Assembly (NCBI RefSeq): GCF_014332695.1
Contig: NZ_MBUA01000023.1
Location: 62,001-126,000, forward strand
DNA length: 64,000 nt
Origin: Flavihumibacter stibioxidans
GTDB lineage: Bacteria; Bacteroidota; Bacteroidia; Chitinophagales; Chitinophagaceae
Direction of reading: 5' to 3'
A program made the position numbers and the translations under genes. A model generated the notes under the pieces. The model made no database searches. It saw only the letters and a list, made by a program, of their open reading frames with translations, and was not told the origin of the DNA. Shown in pieces: positions 52,778 to 63,212 of the stretch; position 1 is the first letter of the stretch; the number at the start of each line of letters is the position of its first letter.

Positions 52778-54142
52778 TTAGAGGTAGGCTTCATTTTGAA
52801 CCAGCTTATCATTCACATCCATTTCCCGCTGGGGAATCGGAAGAATCAAAAACTTGGAATTCCAGGCGGTTCCGGACCAGGCAGACCTGGTTCTTTTCGC
52901 ATCAGACAATCCCTGGCCCTCGAAAGCAAGTTCCAGGTTCCTTTCCTTCAGGATATCAGCCAGTGCCACGGTACCGAGGCCCGGAAGGTTGGAACGATCC
53001 CTGATGATATTTACATCAGCCAGCGGGGTAGCGCCAACTGAGGTCCCCAAACGCAGGTTGGCTTCCGCCCTGGTCAGGTACATTTCCGCAAGCCTTACCA
53101 CGAGAACATTACCTTTCAGATCAAGGTGCTTCTTGGTAAAGAAGTTTGCACCGAGTGCCTGAAAATAATCGCCCCTGGCATCATTCGCTTCGTACTTGTC
53201 AATATGCGCGGGCAAAATCTTACAATCACCCCTGCCGCCAGTTCCTGCCTGGCCGGTACTGGCTCCAAAATAAGTGTTCATGGAGTTGGAACCATCCTGC
53301 TGGGTTACGGTCATGGAGAAAACGTATTCAGAGGGATTGGCGCCTGCGTTGTCGATCATGGTGAACCACAGGTCTCCAAAACTTCCGGTTAATTCATACT
53401 CTCCGCTTTCAATCACCCTGTTGGCAGCATCTCTGGCGGCGGTATAATCTCCCTGCATGAGGGCAACCCTTGACAGCATGGCTGCTGCAGCTCCACTGGC
53501 GGCATAAATACCATTGGAAGCAGGCAGTAATGATTCGGCCCTGGTAAGGTCTGCCTTGATCTGCTCATACACCTGGGCAACACTGCTTCTGGGAGCATAG
53601 CTCTCTGGTGTAACACCTTCAGTACGGGTTAAAATCAGGGGAACTCCGGGATTGGTAGCGTTATCGCCATCACCCCAGGTTTTCGCAAACAGCTTCACCA
53701 GCTCAAAATACAGGGACCCCCGGATGAACAAAGCTTCACCTTCTATCCTGTTGCGCTCATCAGCCGAAGTGGTCACTTTGTCCAGTGCTGACAAAACATT
53801 ATTAACCCGGTTGATGGTGTTATAGGCACCCTGCCAGGTATCCCTTGCAAAACTATTCTGCGTGGTAATCTCAAGGGCATGGATATCTGCCAGACCGGCA
53901 AAGGTTCCGGTGAAACGGATGTTCTCCGAATTACCGATTAACTCATTCATCACCTGGATATCGCCCCCATAAAGTGCCTCAGCCTGTAATCCGCCGTATG
54001 CACCGATAAGCGTCACCTTTACATCGCCTTCCGTTAACAGCGCATTTTCCTGAGAGATACTCTGGGTCGGACTCAGATCCAGTTTCTTTTCACATGCAGT
54101 TAAACCTGTTACTGCAAGTAGTATATATAATATTCTTCGCAT
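52778..54142 (-). CDS. SusD/RagB-family surface lipoprotein 3
   Basis: 454 residues with a lipobox ending at Cys17 (TGLTAC) and the SusD opening KKLDLSPTQSISQENALLTE. It has TWQGAYNTINRVNNVLSALD, GEALFIRGSLYFELVKLFAK and the C-terminal DILKERNLELAFEGQGLSDA with LILPIPQREMDVND. It partners SusC 3, which ends 43 bases upstream. Substrate unknown. Confidence 0.95.
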   Translation of the reverse strand: MRRILYILLAVTGLTACEKKLDLSPTQSISQENALLTEGDVKVTLIGAYGGLQAEALYGGDIQVMNELIGNSENIRFTGTFAGLADIHALEITTQNSFARDTWQGAYNTINRVNNVLSALDKVTTSADERNRIEGEALFIRGSLYFELVKLFAKTWGDGDNATNPGVPLILTRTEGVTPESYAPRSSVAQVYEQIKADLTRAESLLPASNGIYAASGAAAAMLSRVALMQGDYTAARDAANRVIESGEYELTGSFGDLWFTMIDNAGANPSEYVFSMTVTQQDGSNSMNTYFGASTGQAGTGGRGDCKILPAHIDKYEANDARGDYFQALGANFFTKKHLDLKGNVLVVRLAEMYLTRAEANLRLGTSVGATPLADVNIIRDRSNLPGLGTVALADILKERNLELAFEGQGLSDAKRTRSAWSGTAWNSKFLILPIPQREMDVNDKLVQNEAYL

Positions 54143-54184
54143 AATAAACCAATTGTTTTTTATTAATGAACTGCTTTCACCCGA

Positions 54185-57100
54185 TTACAATCCAATGTTT
54201 ATACCAAACAGTATAGTCCTTGGCTGGGGAGAAGTATAAAAATCATTTCCCTTGGCAATATTGGAATCAAAATCATCCGCATTCACTTCAGGATCCCAAT
54301 AAGGATAATTTGTAATTGTCAACAGGTTCTGACCACTTACATAAAAGCGCAGTTTTTCCAGTTTCAACCTCCTGGTTACAGAGGCAGGAAGATTATATCC
54401 CAGGCTGATATTCCTGAGCCTGATAAAATCACCGTCAACAATATACCTGCTGCTGATCTGGGCACCATTGTTACGATACAACCTTGCCTGAGGAATACTT
54501 GTTTTCTGTCCGGGTGTGGTCCAGGCATTCATCTGGTCGGCAGTCTGGTTATCTTCAAACCTGAAGTTAGCTGAAGAATAACGACCCATACCATAGATGT
54601 TGATCTGGTTGCCGGTTACACCGTTAAAGAATACGGAAAGATCGAAGCCTTTGTAGGAGAAGTTATTGGTGATACCAAAAACATAGTCGGGGTTCGGATC
54701 ACCCACTACCACCCTTGAAGCTTGACCATAACCGCTGGCATTCACAGTTGTTTTATCAATCTGTCCGTTGTTGTCTGTATTCTTGTAGAAGAGGGCGTCA
54801 CCGTTGTTGGGATCAACACCTGCATATTCCACAGCATAGAATACACCCACAGGCTGGCCTTCCATAACCCTGTTCATACTGCCCACGCCACCTTCAATCA
54901 CCTGTCCGTCCAGATCATTCACTTTTCCTTTGTTACGGGCAATGTTGATGTTGGTAGACCACTTGAACTTACCGGTGAGGTTCTGTGTATTCAACACAAA
55001 TTCAACACCCTTGTTTTCCAGTTTACCAACGTTCCTTACCTGGGAAGTGAAACCGGTGGTAGCAGGAATATTCACATTCAACAGCAGGCCGGAAGTATTC
55101 TTTACATAATAATCCAGTTCACCGCTAATCCTGTTGTTGAAGAAACCGAAATCAAGACCAATGTCAAATTGCTTGGTTGTTTCCCATTTCAGGTCGGGGT
55201 TAGCAATTTGGGAAGGACGCTGTCCGGCAGCACCGGCATAACCGGCATCACCAGTGAAAAGACCCAGTTGAGGGAAGTTGCCGATCTCAGCATTACCTAC
55301 CACACCATAGCTCGCCCTTAATTTCAGGAAGGAAAGGACATCAACTTTAGACAAAAAGTTTTCATTGGACAATATCCAGCCTACTGATGCAGCAGGGAAA
55401 TAACCTTCCCTGGAATTCTTACCAAAACGGGAAGAAGCATCCCTTCTCAGACTAAGAGAAAGCAGGTACTTGTCATCATACTTGTAGTTGGCCCTGGCAA
55501 AATAAGACAGGAAGGAGAATTGGGACTGGGAAGTGCTGCCACCTGAAATGGTCGCTGCACTCGCAATTTTCTGGTAGGAGTTGGAAGGGAAATCCTTTCC
55601 TTCCACCCTGCTGTAATTTGACGTGGCTTTCTGGTATTGCATACCCAGGGTTGCTTCCAGGTTGCTCTTTCCAAATTCCTTCGTATAGGTGAAATAGTTG
55701 TTGGTGTTATAGTTGAATACAAAGGCAGTATTGTACTCACCGATACCATTCGGCGCTTCGGTGTTCCTGTTGTTCTCGGAACCCCAGTATCCATCTTCCT
55801 GCTGAGCCAGGAGGTCAAGACCAAATTCAGACCTGAAATTCAGGCCCGGCAGGATTTTAGCACTTGCATAGGCATTACTGAAATTCCTGTAACCAGACTG
55901 AATATAACGGGCATACTCAATCGCAATAAAGGGGTTGAAATACAGAGCACGATATTCATCACCGGGAGGCGTTCCTGTCAGCAATCCGGTTTCCGGATCA
56001 TTGAACGGAGTAATGGTTGGAATAGCTGAAGCCTGTACCGGGTTAGAGAAGGCGTTATCGCCGGGAAGACGGCGGGTTGTTGTACGGGACAAACTGCTGG
56101 TAAAGCCAACATTCAACCAGTCGTAAGCCTTGTGGTCAATTGTCAGACGGCCGGACAATCTCTTCAGGTTGTTACCAACAACGGTACCGATCTGATCCAG
56201 GTACTGCATGGAAGCATAAAACTTTGTCTTATCATTACCACCGCTCAGCTGGATATCAGCCTGGTTGTAGCTGCCTTTCTGGAAGGCCTTATCCTGCCAG
56301 TTATAAGTTTTGGTAGAAGAAGCAGAATATTCACCAAAACTATAATAATCCATGAACCAGTCTGCATAGGAAGTCCAGCTATCGGGATCCGCCGGATCAA
56401 TACCATCAATCTGGTCACGAGCACCTGCAGACCTGTAGAACAATTCAGCATATTGCTGGGCATTCAGGAAATCAACCCTCCTGGTAGCTTCTGCAAAACC
56501 AGTCTGGAAGTTGGCTGAAATATTGGTCTTACCTGACTTACCTCTTTTGGTTGTGATGAGTACCACTCCATTGGCAGCCCTTGAACCGTAGATGGCACCA
56601 GCGGCAGCATCTTTCAATACCTCCATGGATTCGATATCATTGGGGTTCAGGTCAATCAGGGGGTTCATCGCACCGCCGTAAGAACTCTGGTCATCCGTTG
56701 TTACCGGTACACCATCCAATACATATAATGGCTGGCTGCTGGCACTGATAGAAGAGTTACCACGAACCCTTACGGTTACTGCCTGTCCAAGTTTACCGGA
56801 CTGGCTGTTTACATATACACCCGCTGCCTTACCCTGCAAAGCGGCATCCACACTGGGTAAAGGAAGGTTTTCAAGATCTTTTGCCTTCACGCGGGCGATG
56901 TTACCGGTGAGGTCACGCTGGATCTGGGAACCATATCCCACAACCACCACTTCCGAAAGGGCACTCTGTCCCTGGGCCATTGAAACATTCACCGTTTCTG
57001 AAACAGCCACTTCCACATCCTTGTACCCCACTGATGTAATCACGAGAGTTGTGGCATTGGCAGGAACAGATAATTTAAACGTTCCATCGACCTCGGTAGA

Positions 57101-57268
57101 AGTCGAAATGGTGGTTCCTTTCACGGTCACTGTAGCCCCGATTACGGGCTGACCGTCTTTCTGATCTGTAATTTTTCCGGAGATCTGCCGGGTTTGGGCC
57201 TGCACTGTCAATGCAGTGAGGAGCAGTAAACTCCACATTAAGCCAGCTAGTTTTTTCTTTGCAGCCAT
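54185..57268 (-). CDS. SusC/RagA-family TonB-dependent receptor 3
   Basis: 1027 residues: signal peptide (LMWSLLLLTALTVQA), carboxypeptidase-regulatory-like domain (ISGKITDQKDGQPVIGATVT), and plug with NPNDIESMEVLKDAAAGAIY then GSRAANGVVLITTKRG, followed by a barrel ending NIGL. TonB-dependent import with SusD 3. A TATCTTTG promoter box lies at 57289-57296. Confidence 0.95.
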   Translation of the reverse strand: MAAKKKLAGLMWSLLLLTALTVQAQTRQISGKITDQKDGQPVIGATVTVKGTTISTSTEVDGTFKLSVPANATTLVITSVGYKDVEVAVSETVNVSMAQGQSALSEVVVVGYGSQIQRDLTGNIARVKAKDLENLPLPSVDAALQGKAAGVYVNSQSGKLGQAVTVRVRGNSSISASSQPLYVLDGVPVTTDDQSSYGGAMNPLIDLNPNDIESMEVLKDAAAGAIYGSRAANGVVLITTKRGKSGKTNISANFQTGFAEATRRVDFLNAQQYAELFYRSAGARDQIDGIDPADPDSWTSYADWFMDYYSFGEYSASSTKTYNWQDKAFQKGSYNQADIQLSGGNDKTKFYASMQYLDQIGTVVGNNLKRLSGRLTIDHKAYDWLNVGFTSSLSRTTTRRLPGDNAFSNPVQASAIPTITPFNDPETGLLTGTPPGDEYRALYFNPFIAIEYARYIQSGYRNFSNAYASAKILPGLNFRSEFGLDLLAQQEDGYWGSENNRNTEAPNGIGEYNTAFVFNYNTNNYFTYTKEFGKSNLEATLGMQYQKATSNYSRVEGKDFPSNSYQKIASAATISGGSTSQSQFSFLSYFARANYKYDDKYLLSLSLRRDASSRFGKNSREGYFPAASVGWILSNENFLSKVDVLSFLKLRASYGVVGNAEIGNFPQLGLFTGDAGYAGAAGQRPSQIANPDLKWETTKQFDIGLDFGFFNNRISGELDYYVKNTSGLLLNVNIPATTGFTSQVRNVGKLENKGVEFVLNTQNLTGKFKWSTNINIARNKGKVNDLDGQVIEGGVGSMNRVMEGQPVGVFYAVEYAGVDPNNGDALFYKNTDNNGQIDKTTVNASGYGQASRVVVGDPNPDYVFGITNNFSYKGFDLSVFFNGVTGNQINIYGMGRYSSANFRFEDNQTADQMNAWTTPGQKTSIPQARLYRNNGAQISSRYIVDGDFIRLRNISLGYNLPASVTRRLKLEKLRFYVSGQNLLTITNYPYWDPEVNADDFDSNIAKGNDFYTSPQPRTILFGINIGL

Positions 57269-57288
57269 GTTACACTGTTAATTTGTGC

Positions 57289-57296
57289 CAAAGATA
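57289..57296 (-). promoter_or_regulatory. TAnnTTTG promoter box for SusCD pair 3
   Basis: TATCTTTG on the minus strand, 20 bases before the ATG at 57268. Confidence 0.6.
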
Positions 57297-57452
57297 TTGG
57301 CGGTTAAAGGATCGTTAATTTCTGCCGTGCGGTTACTTCATAAGATTTTACGGTATATTTTAAACATTTATACTAAATCCTGTCAAGTATTTCCTGAAAA
57401 TTAACCTTTCCCAATACGATAGACAGTAATAATATGGTTTTTGCTGTTCAAT

Positions 57453-57485
57453 CCAAAAGAAAACCCCGGTAAGAATACCAGGGTT
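57453..57485 (-). terminator. Intrinsic terminator of SusCD unit 4
   Basis: On the minus strand an 11-pair stem (57475-57485 with 57460-57470, including one G-U pair) is followed by a TTTTCTTTT tract. It lies 30 bases after the stop of the third-gene lipoprotein. Confidence 0.8.
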
Positions 57486-57514
57486 TCAATGTACATGAGA
57501 AAAGAAAAATCCTT

Positions 57515-58381
57515 CTATTGCTTTTGCAATTGCAATGGGTAAGTGCCATAATCGGAAGATCCCAGCAAGTGTTGTAGTCTTAGGGTAACTTTTCCGGCAC
57601 AGGAGAACACGAGTCCGGTACCCTGGCAGGCAAAGTTTTCATATCCGGTTCCATAGCTGCCATATACCTGCTTCGCAACAGTGGCAGCCCCGGTGGCCTG
57701 ATCGATGGTAATGGTGATGGGGGCTTTACCCGGATTGGCTGCTGCAGGGAAGGCATAGGTCAGGGTCAGGGTTTTGTCGGTTGCAGTCGCTTCAACGGTT
57801 GCTCCAACGGAGCCATCCCAGTCATCGCGGGTAATTTTATATGTACCCGCTGCATCTGCTGCAACAAAGGGGCAGATCACACTGGCAGACCAGCGCAAAG
57901 CCATATTGTAGTTGGAGTTACCCTCCACATCAGTATTGGTGTTGGCAATGGAAAAACTTCTGCCATCCTTGGTTACCACTTCGTTGAAAAGAGTGTAGGA
58001 GTTACCGGGAGCCAGGTCAGTCGGCTGCACACCCAGCGCGGAAGCTATGCTCTTGGCAGAAACCACCAGGGTGGCAACTCCATTGGCCAGTGGAAATTCA
58101 CCAACCGGCTTCCAGGTGCTTTTGTCGATGGATCCGTTTGTACTTACATACGTGATCACCTTTTCACCCGGATTACCATATTCCTTCACTTCAATGCTAA
58201 CTGTTGTATTATTCAGGTCGCTGTAGTTGAGGTAGGTATTGATGGATTTATTAAGGGTTACATATGCCCCCGTACCCAGTGTGGTAATGAGCGGTCCTGT
58301 TCCTGTTTTCTTTTCGCAGGATGATAACCCCAGGACAAGAACGGCCGCAAGCAGGAATATTATTTTATTGAATATTTTCAT
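57515..58381 (-). CDS. Lipoprotein of unknown function in SusCD unit 4
   Basis: 288 residues with a lipobox ending at Cys22 (LGLSSC). The rest is rich in Ser, Thr, Gly and beta-strand patterns, with no catalytic motif recognised. Two cysteines in ENFACQGTGLVFSCAG could form a disulfide. It lies 14 bases after SusD 4 and is cotranscribed with it. By position it may be an extra surface binding lipoprotein for the SusCD complex, like SusE/SusF, but it shows no clear carbohydrate-binding module. Confidence 0.82.
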   Translation of the reverse strand: MKIFNKIIFLLAAVLVLGLSSCEKKTGTGPLITTLGTGAYVTLNKSINTYLNYSDLNNTTVSIEVKEYGNPGEKVITYVSTNGSIDKSTWKPVGEFPLANGVATLVVSAKSIASALGVQPTDLAPGNSYTLFNEVVTKDGRSFSIANTNTDVEGNSNYNMALRWSASVICPFVAADAAGTYKITRDDWDGSVGATVEATATDKTLTLTYAFPAAANPGKAPITITIDQATGAATVAKQVYGSYGTGYENFACQGTGLVFSCAGKVTLRLQHLLGSSDYGTYPLQLQKQ

Positions 58382-58395
58382 CTTGGTATTTTTTC

Positions 58396-60054
58396 TTATT
58401 TAAGATTATCCGGGTTGGTATCCCAAAATACTTTCACACCAACATCCGCTTTCTGATCTGCATTCAGGTTCAGGTTCACATAATCAGCCGGCAACCAGAA
58501 GGAACGCATATAAACACCAGGAGAAGTCTGCAGGGTTGGCTGGAGGTTGGATGGAAGGCTGGTACGGCGATAGCTGTTGTATGGTTCCAGGCCATTACCC
58601 CAGGATGCCAGGTAGTATTCCTTGATAATTACTTCCAGTCTTTCCTTTGTTGTACTGGCATTGTCGTAGATCTCCAATACCCTGTTCACATAAGCATCGA
58701 TGGTAGCCTGCGTGGGTATGAAATCAGAACTGATGCTTTGGCCAATGGAAGCAGGATAAGCCAGTACGGTAGCGATGGATTTTTTCACACCTGATTCAAG
58801 TAAAGCGCGGGGGTCACCTGTTGTACCAAGTACAAGGGCAGCCTCTGCTTTTACAAAATCAGTGAAGGAAGACATCCAGATGGGTGCGATGCCCATACCC
58901 TGTGCGCCATCGTTGATGTTCACCCGAACATTCTGGTTGGCATCAAACTTACCACCGGCAGGATAGATACCATATGCTGTCCGCATGGTTCCATCTGGTG
59001 GAATACCACTGTCATCACCATGGTCACGGCCCCAGAAACCGCCGCTGAGCCAGCAATATGGTGCATCGGAAGTTACATAGTGGGCAGGAGGTGCAATACC
59101 GGCGCATGGCAGGTTGTCTTCACTCACACCACCCAGGTTGGTTTTCTGGCGGTAGAAATAATAGCGGGTGCGGGGATCACCAAATGTACCCAGCGCTTTT
59201 TCCTGGGTCATCGACCACATGAAATAAGTACCGATATAATCGCCGGCGCCGGTTGCAGTGTAATAGGTATTAAACCTGGGATGGCGGCTGTTCGGCGCAT
59301 CCTGTTTGGTACCATACTTGAAAGTGAAATCTTCAGCATTCGTATCGATCAGATCATTTGCTGCCAGCAGGGCATTGATCTTATCCTTCGCGCCTGCATC
59401 CACCAGCCTGGTAGTGATCAGCAGTTTCAGTTTAAGTGTTTTGGCTGCTGTTACCCAGCGGGTTTTGTTGCCGCCATAGAACAGGTCATTACTTGGTGCC
59501 GGTGTAGAGGATACCGAACTGCCGATATCAGCAATGGCTTCATCCAGCAGGCCCATACAGGCAGCATACACTGCTGAACCCTGATCCGCTTTGGGATTGG
59601 TGTTGGCCGCACCCAGGTTGGCTTCGGAATAGGGTACATCCCCGAACATATCCACCAGTGTGGCCAGTGTATATGCTTTCAGGATCTTTCCTATGCCCAC
59701 ATGAATCAGCCGGTTCTGCGATTGTGCCAGGGTAATCATATTATTGGCATTCTGCAAAACACTGGTGTAGGCAGTACTCCATACACCGTTGAAACTTTGC
59801 GGGTTGTATCCGTTGTTATACAGCGGGCCGTAGAATACTTCCTGGCGGGTCAGTTTGCCACCCACAGATGAAGCAGTATTGAATACGGAGGAAACCCCCA
59901 GCTGAACCCTGTTCAGGAACAGGTCAACGTTCGCAGCCTCCGGCTGCGGGTTGTTGGGGTTGATGAGCAATTCATCGAATTTGTCTTCCACTTTTGTGCA
60001 GGAGGCCAGTGACCCGAGCAGTAAAGCGGAAAAAACTATTTTTTGTACGTTCAT
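58396..60054 (-). CDS. SusD-like lipoprotein 4 (SusD-like_2 type)
   Basis: 552 residues with a lipobox ending at Cys19 (GSLASC). The opening KFDELLINPNNPQPEAANVD and LATLVDMFGDVPYSEANLGA, with C-terminal ILAYPASIGQSI, belong to the second SusD-like family (PF12771 type), which differs from SusD 1-3. It is a surface lipoprotein working with SusC 4, which ends 20 bases upstream. Confidence 0.92.
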   Translation of the reverse strand: MNVQKIVFSALLLGSLASCTKVEDKFDELLINPNNPQPEAANVDLFLNRVQLGVSSVFNTASSVGGKLTRQEVFYGPLYNNGYNPQSFNGVWSTAYTSVLQNANNMITLAQSQNRLIHVGIGKILKAYTLATLVDMFGDVPYSEANLGAANTNPKADQGSAVYAACMGLLDEAIADIGSSVSSTPAPSNDLFYGGNKTRWVTAAKTLKLKLLITTRLVDAGAKDKINALLAANDLIDTNAEDFTFKYGTKQDAPNSRHPRFNTYYTATGAGDYIGTYFMWSMTQEKALGTFGDPRTRYYFYRQKTNLGGVSEDNLPCAGIAPPAHYVTSDAPYCWLSGGFWGRDHGDDSGIPPDGTMRTAYGIYPAGGKFDANQNVRVNINDGAQGMGIAPIWMSSFTDFVKAEAALVLGTTGDPRALLESGVKKSIATVLAYPASIGQSISSDFIPTQATIDAYVNRVLEIYDNASTTKERLEVIIKEYYLASWGNGLEPYNSYRRTSLPSNLQPTLQTSPGVYMRSFWLPADYVNLNLNADQKADVGVKVFWDTNPDNLK

Positions 60055-60074
60055 TGTAATTCAGTTTGTTTTAA

Positions 60075-63000
60075 TTAAAAGGAAGCACGAAGACTGGCGC
60101 CATAACGCTTGGAAGTAGGTCCGGTAAGGAGTTCGAAGCCCATACCGTTTCCTACACCCAGACTGCTGGTTTCAGGATCCACATTGGTATACTTGGGCAT
60201 GTTGATGCCATTGTACCAGAGGTTCTGACCAGAAATGGTGATGGACAGGCTGCCAAAAGGTGTTTTCTTCAATAGTTTTTCATCCAGGTTGTAAGAAAGA
60301 GAAGCTTCTCTCAAACGAATCACACTAGCATCCCACATATTGTTTTCATCAGCACCCAGGTAGTTGTTAAAGAACAGGCTGGTGGCGGAAGATTGAACCG
60401 TATTCGGGTTTCCGCTGGCATCAACACCTTCCAGGATAAACATCTGGTAACGGTCAAAATCAGTGTCCTTGGTAACGCCACGTGCCAGCAGGGTAGCTGC
60501 TGAACGGCTGTAGATATCACCACCATGGGTATAATCCCACTGCATGCGGAAAGAGAATCCCTTATAACTTAGGGTACTGATACCTGTTAGCTTGTAATCA
60601 GGGTTGGGATCACCGATAATGGTAAGATCGTTGTTGATCACATAATCACCGTTTGGTCCGATAACCGGCTTTCCTGATTTTGCATCGCGCTGGTTGGAAG
60701 AACCCTGGATGATGTTTACCGGATATCCTTCGATGGCGAAGTTACCCAGGTCGGTGAATCCGCTCAGAACGAGGTTTTCGATCTCATCCGGAAGGTCCAG
60801 TACTTTGTTCCTGTTCAAGGTAAGTACTCCATCCAGTTGCCAGTTCCAGTTACGGTTGCGTACAACATTGTAACCCAGTCCGACTTCCACACCCTGGTTT
60901 CTTACTTTACCGGCGTTGATGCTGGTAACGTTGAAGCCGGTAGAAGGATCGAGGTCACGGCTGAGGATCTGGTCTTTTGCGATCCTGCTGTAAACTGTGA
61001 TGTCGAAATTGATCCTGTTGTCAATGATCCTGCCTTCCAGACCCAATTCATATTCTTTCAACAATTCGGGTTTGAGATCAGGGTTCGGCAAACGGGTGCT
61101 GAACTGGTTGGTGTTCACCACATTTCCGGAACGGTCAACAAAGGACTGTGAACCGATTACCAATGAAGGCCTGGTATTGTACGGATCAGGGAAACGGGCG
61201 CTGGTAGCCAGACCTGCACGGATCTTCAGATAATTCAGGAAATTGCTGTTCTGCAATCCGGCAAATGCTGAAGTTGGAATAAAGGACGCACTCACACTGG
61301 GATAAAACAGGGAGCGGTTGGCTTTTTCCAGGGTTGAACTCCAGCCGTTACGGCCACCCAGGTTTACATATAAAAACTGCTTATAGCCAATTGAAGCGTT
61401 GGCATAGATACCCATGGACTGGCTCTTTACGAGGTAGTCGAGACCATTGGGGGAATAGTTCACAAAGTTGTCGTGGTCAAACAAACCAAAAACCAGCTGG
61501 TTGGTAGAGCGCAGGCCGCTCTGCTGGTAAGTACGCTCCACAGAGTTGATACCCAGGTCCACCGTAAGGTCCCAGTTATCACCCAGATCGGTCAGATAGT
61601 TCAGGAAGAAATCGTGGTTCAGTATCTGGTTGCTGGCATTGGTGGTTTGGTGGATACCCAGAGGGAAGCCATCAGCCGCACCTTTGTTTACTGAATAGAA
61701 CTGGTATTCGCTGTAGTTGTCATATCCGAAACGATAAGAAGCACTCAGTCCCTTCATGATGTCATATTTCAACATCAGGTTACCATAGGTACGCTGCACC
61801 TTGCTTCCCACAAATGCGTTGTTAACGGTCCACCTGGGGTTCTGGATATCATTACCACCACGATAATAAACAGATGATCCGTCAATTGGGTTCTGGTAAG
61901 GCCAGCCCATGAGGTCAATGTTCCTGGGAGTATAAATGATATCACCAAATACGGAACCGAAATCAGAACCACTACCGAAGGAAGTACCGTTTGGTGGTGT
62001 TTTCATATCTGTTTTTACATAGTTGATGGTACCACTCAGGGTAAAATTATTGCTGAGCTTGGCGGTACCACCCATACCAACAGTATTCCTGATCAGGCGG
62101 TTGCCTGGGGTGAAGCCCACATCATCCAGGTAGCCGAAGTTGGCATTCAGGGTGGTGTTCTGCGTAGCACCGCTGACGTTCACCGCGGTGGTGCTAACCA
62201 CTCCATCACGGAAGAAATTCTCCACACTGTTATATGGTTTATAAATTGCTGTTGCCCCTACATATTCCGGGAAAGCAGCATTGAGGGCTGCCCTGGAATA
62301 GGGGTGTGCATATTCCTGACCTTCCAGTCGGCCACCCCAGTTACTATAAAAGGCAGCACCAACTGAGTTTTCAAAGCCGGCGCCATAGGAATCCTGGTAT
62401 TCAGGAAGGTTGGCCACTTTGTTAAGGAAGTAAGATTGGGAAGCTGTTACTTCCATTCCTTTCTTCGGCTTGCGGCCGGAACCGTTTTTAGTGGTCACCA
62501 GGATCACCCCGTTACGACCCAGTTCCCCATATAATACGGAAGCACTCAGGCCTTTGAGCACACTGATGTTTTCAATGTTGTTCGGATCCAGATCCAGGAA
62601 GCGGCTGGAAGTAGAACTGTTCTGGGTAAACCCGAACTGGTTATTGGTTGCCGCATCAAAGGGAACACCATCCACCACAAATAGCGGTTGTGTTCCGCCG
62701 GTCAGGGAACTGATACCCCTGATATTGATATTGGTACCAGAACCGGACAAACCGCTGGTACCTAAAATGTTTACTCCGGGAGCCTTACCATTTAACAGAC
62801 GGCCAACATCACCATCCGGACGAAGTTCAAGCGCCTTTTTGTCAACGGTTGCCACCGCATATCCAAGGGCTTTCTTTTCCTTTTTAATACCAAGGGCAGT
62901 CACAACTACTTCGTTCAATGCCTGGTCGGAAGCCGTCAATGTAATATTAACCGTATTGGTATTGGCAGTTACCTGCATCCGGTCGAAGCCAACACTTGTA

Positions 63001-63212
63001 AAGGTGAGGACGGCACCTGTTTTTACAGACAGTTTGTAGTTTCCATTGACATCGGTGGAGGTTCCCCGCCTGGAGCCCCTTTCTGTAACTGAAACCCCTG
63101 GTATCGGATTACCCTGGGCATCTACTACCCTACCAGAGACTTCCACTGTTTGGGCCATAATGAGCTGTATGCACAGCAACAGAATGCCCGCCAGGAAGAT
63201 TTTTCTTCTCAT
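60075..63212 (-). CDS. SusC/RagA-family TonB-dependent receptor 4
   Basis: 1045 residues: signal peptide (MRRKIFLAGILLLCIQLIMA), regulatory-like domain (VSGRVVDAQGNPIPGVSVTE), plug with PNNIENISVLKGLSASVLYG then ELGRNGVILVTTKNG, and barrel. The plug differs from the other three: KGLSASVLYGELGRNG replaces the usual KDAA..IYGSRAANG. This variant goes with PF12771-type SusD partners. It heads a three-gene unit. Confidence 0.94.
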   Translation of the reverse strand: MRRKIFLAGILLLCIQLIMAQTVEVSGRVVDAQGNPIPGVSVTERGSRRGTSTDVNGNYKLSVKTGAVLTFTSVGFDRMQVTANTNTVNITLTASDQALNEVVVTALGIKKEKKALGYAVATVDKKALELRPDGDVGRLLNGKAPGVNILGTSGLSGSGTNINIRGISSLTGGTQPLFVVDGVPFDAATNNQFGFTQNSSTSSRFLDLDPNNIENISVLKGLSASVLYGELGRNGVILVTTKNGSGRKPKKGMEVTASQSYFLNKVANLPEYQDSYGAGFENSVGAAFYSNWGGRLEGQEYAHPYSRAALNAAFPEYVGATAIYKPYNSVENFFRDGVVSTTAVNVSGATQNTTLNANFGYLDDVGFTPGNRLIRNTVGMGGTAKLSNNFTLSGTINYVKTDMKTPPNGTSFGSGSDFGSVFGDIIYTPRNIDLMGWPYQNPIDGSSVYYRGGNDIQNPRWTVNNAFVGSKVQRTYGNLMLKYDIMKGLSASYRFGYDNYSEYQFYSVNKGAADGFPLGIHQTTNASNQILNHDFFLNYLTDLGDNWDLTVDLGINSVERTYQQSGLRSTNQLVFGLFDHDNFVNYSPNGLDYLVKSQSMGIYANASIGYKQFLYVNLGGRNGWSSTLEKANRSLFYPSVSASFIPTSAFAGLQNSNFLNYLKIRAGLATSARFPDPYNTRPSLVIGSQSFVDRSGNVVNTNQFSTRLPNPDLKPELLKEYELGLEGRIIDNRINFDITVYSRIAKDQILSRDLDPSTGFNVTSINAGKVRNQGVEVGLGYNVVRNRNWNWQLDGVLTLNRNKVLDLPDEIENLVLSGFTDLGNFAIEGYPVNIIQGSSNQRDAKSGKPVIGPNGDYVINNDLTIIGDPNPDYKLTGISTLSYKGFSFRMQWDYTHGGDIYSRSAATLLARGVTKDTDFDRYQMFILEGVDASGNPNTVQSSATSLFFNNYLGADENNMWDASVIRLREASLSYNLDEKLLKKTPFGSLSITISGQNLWYNGINMPKYTNVDPETSSLGVGNGMGFELLTGPTSKRYGASLRASF

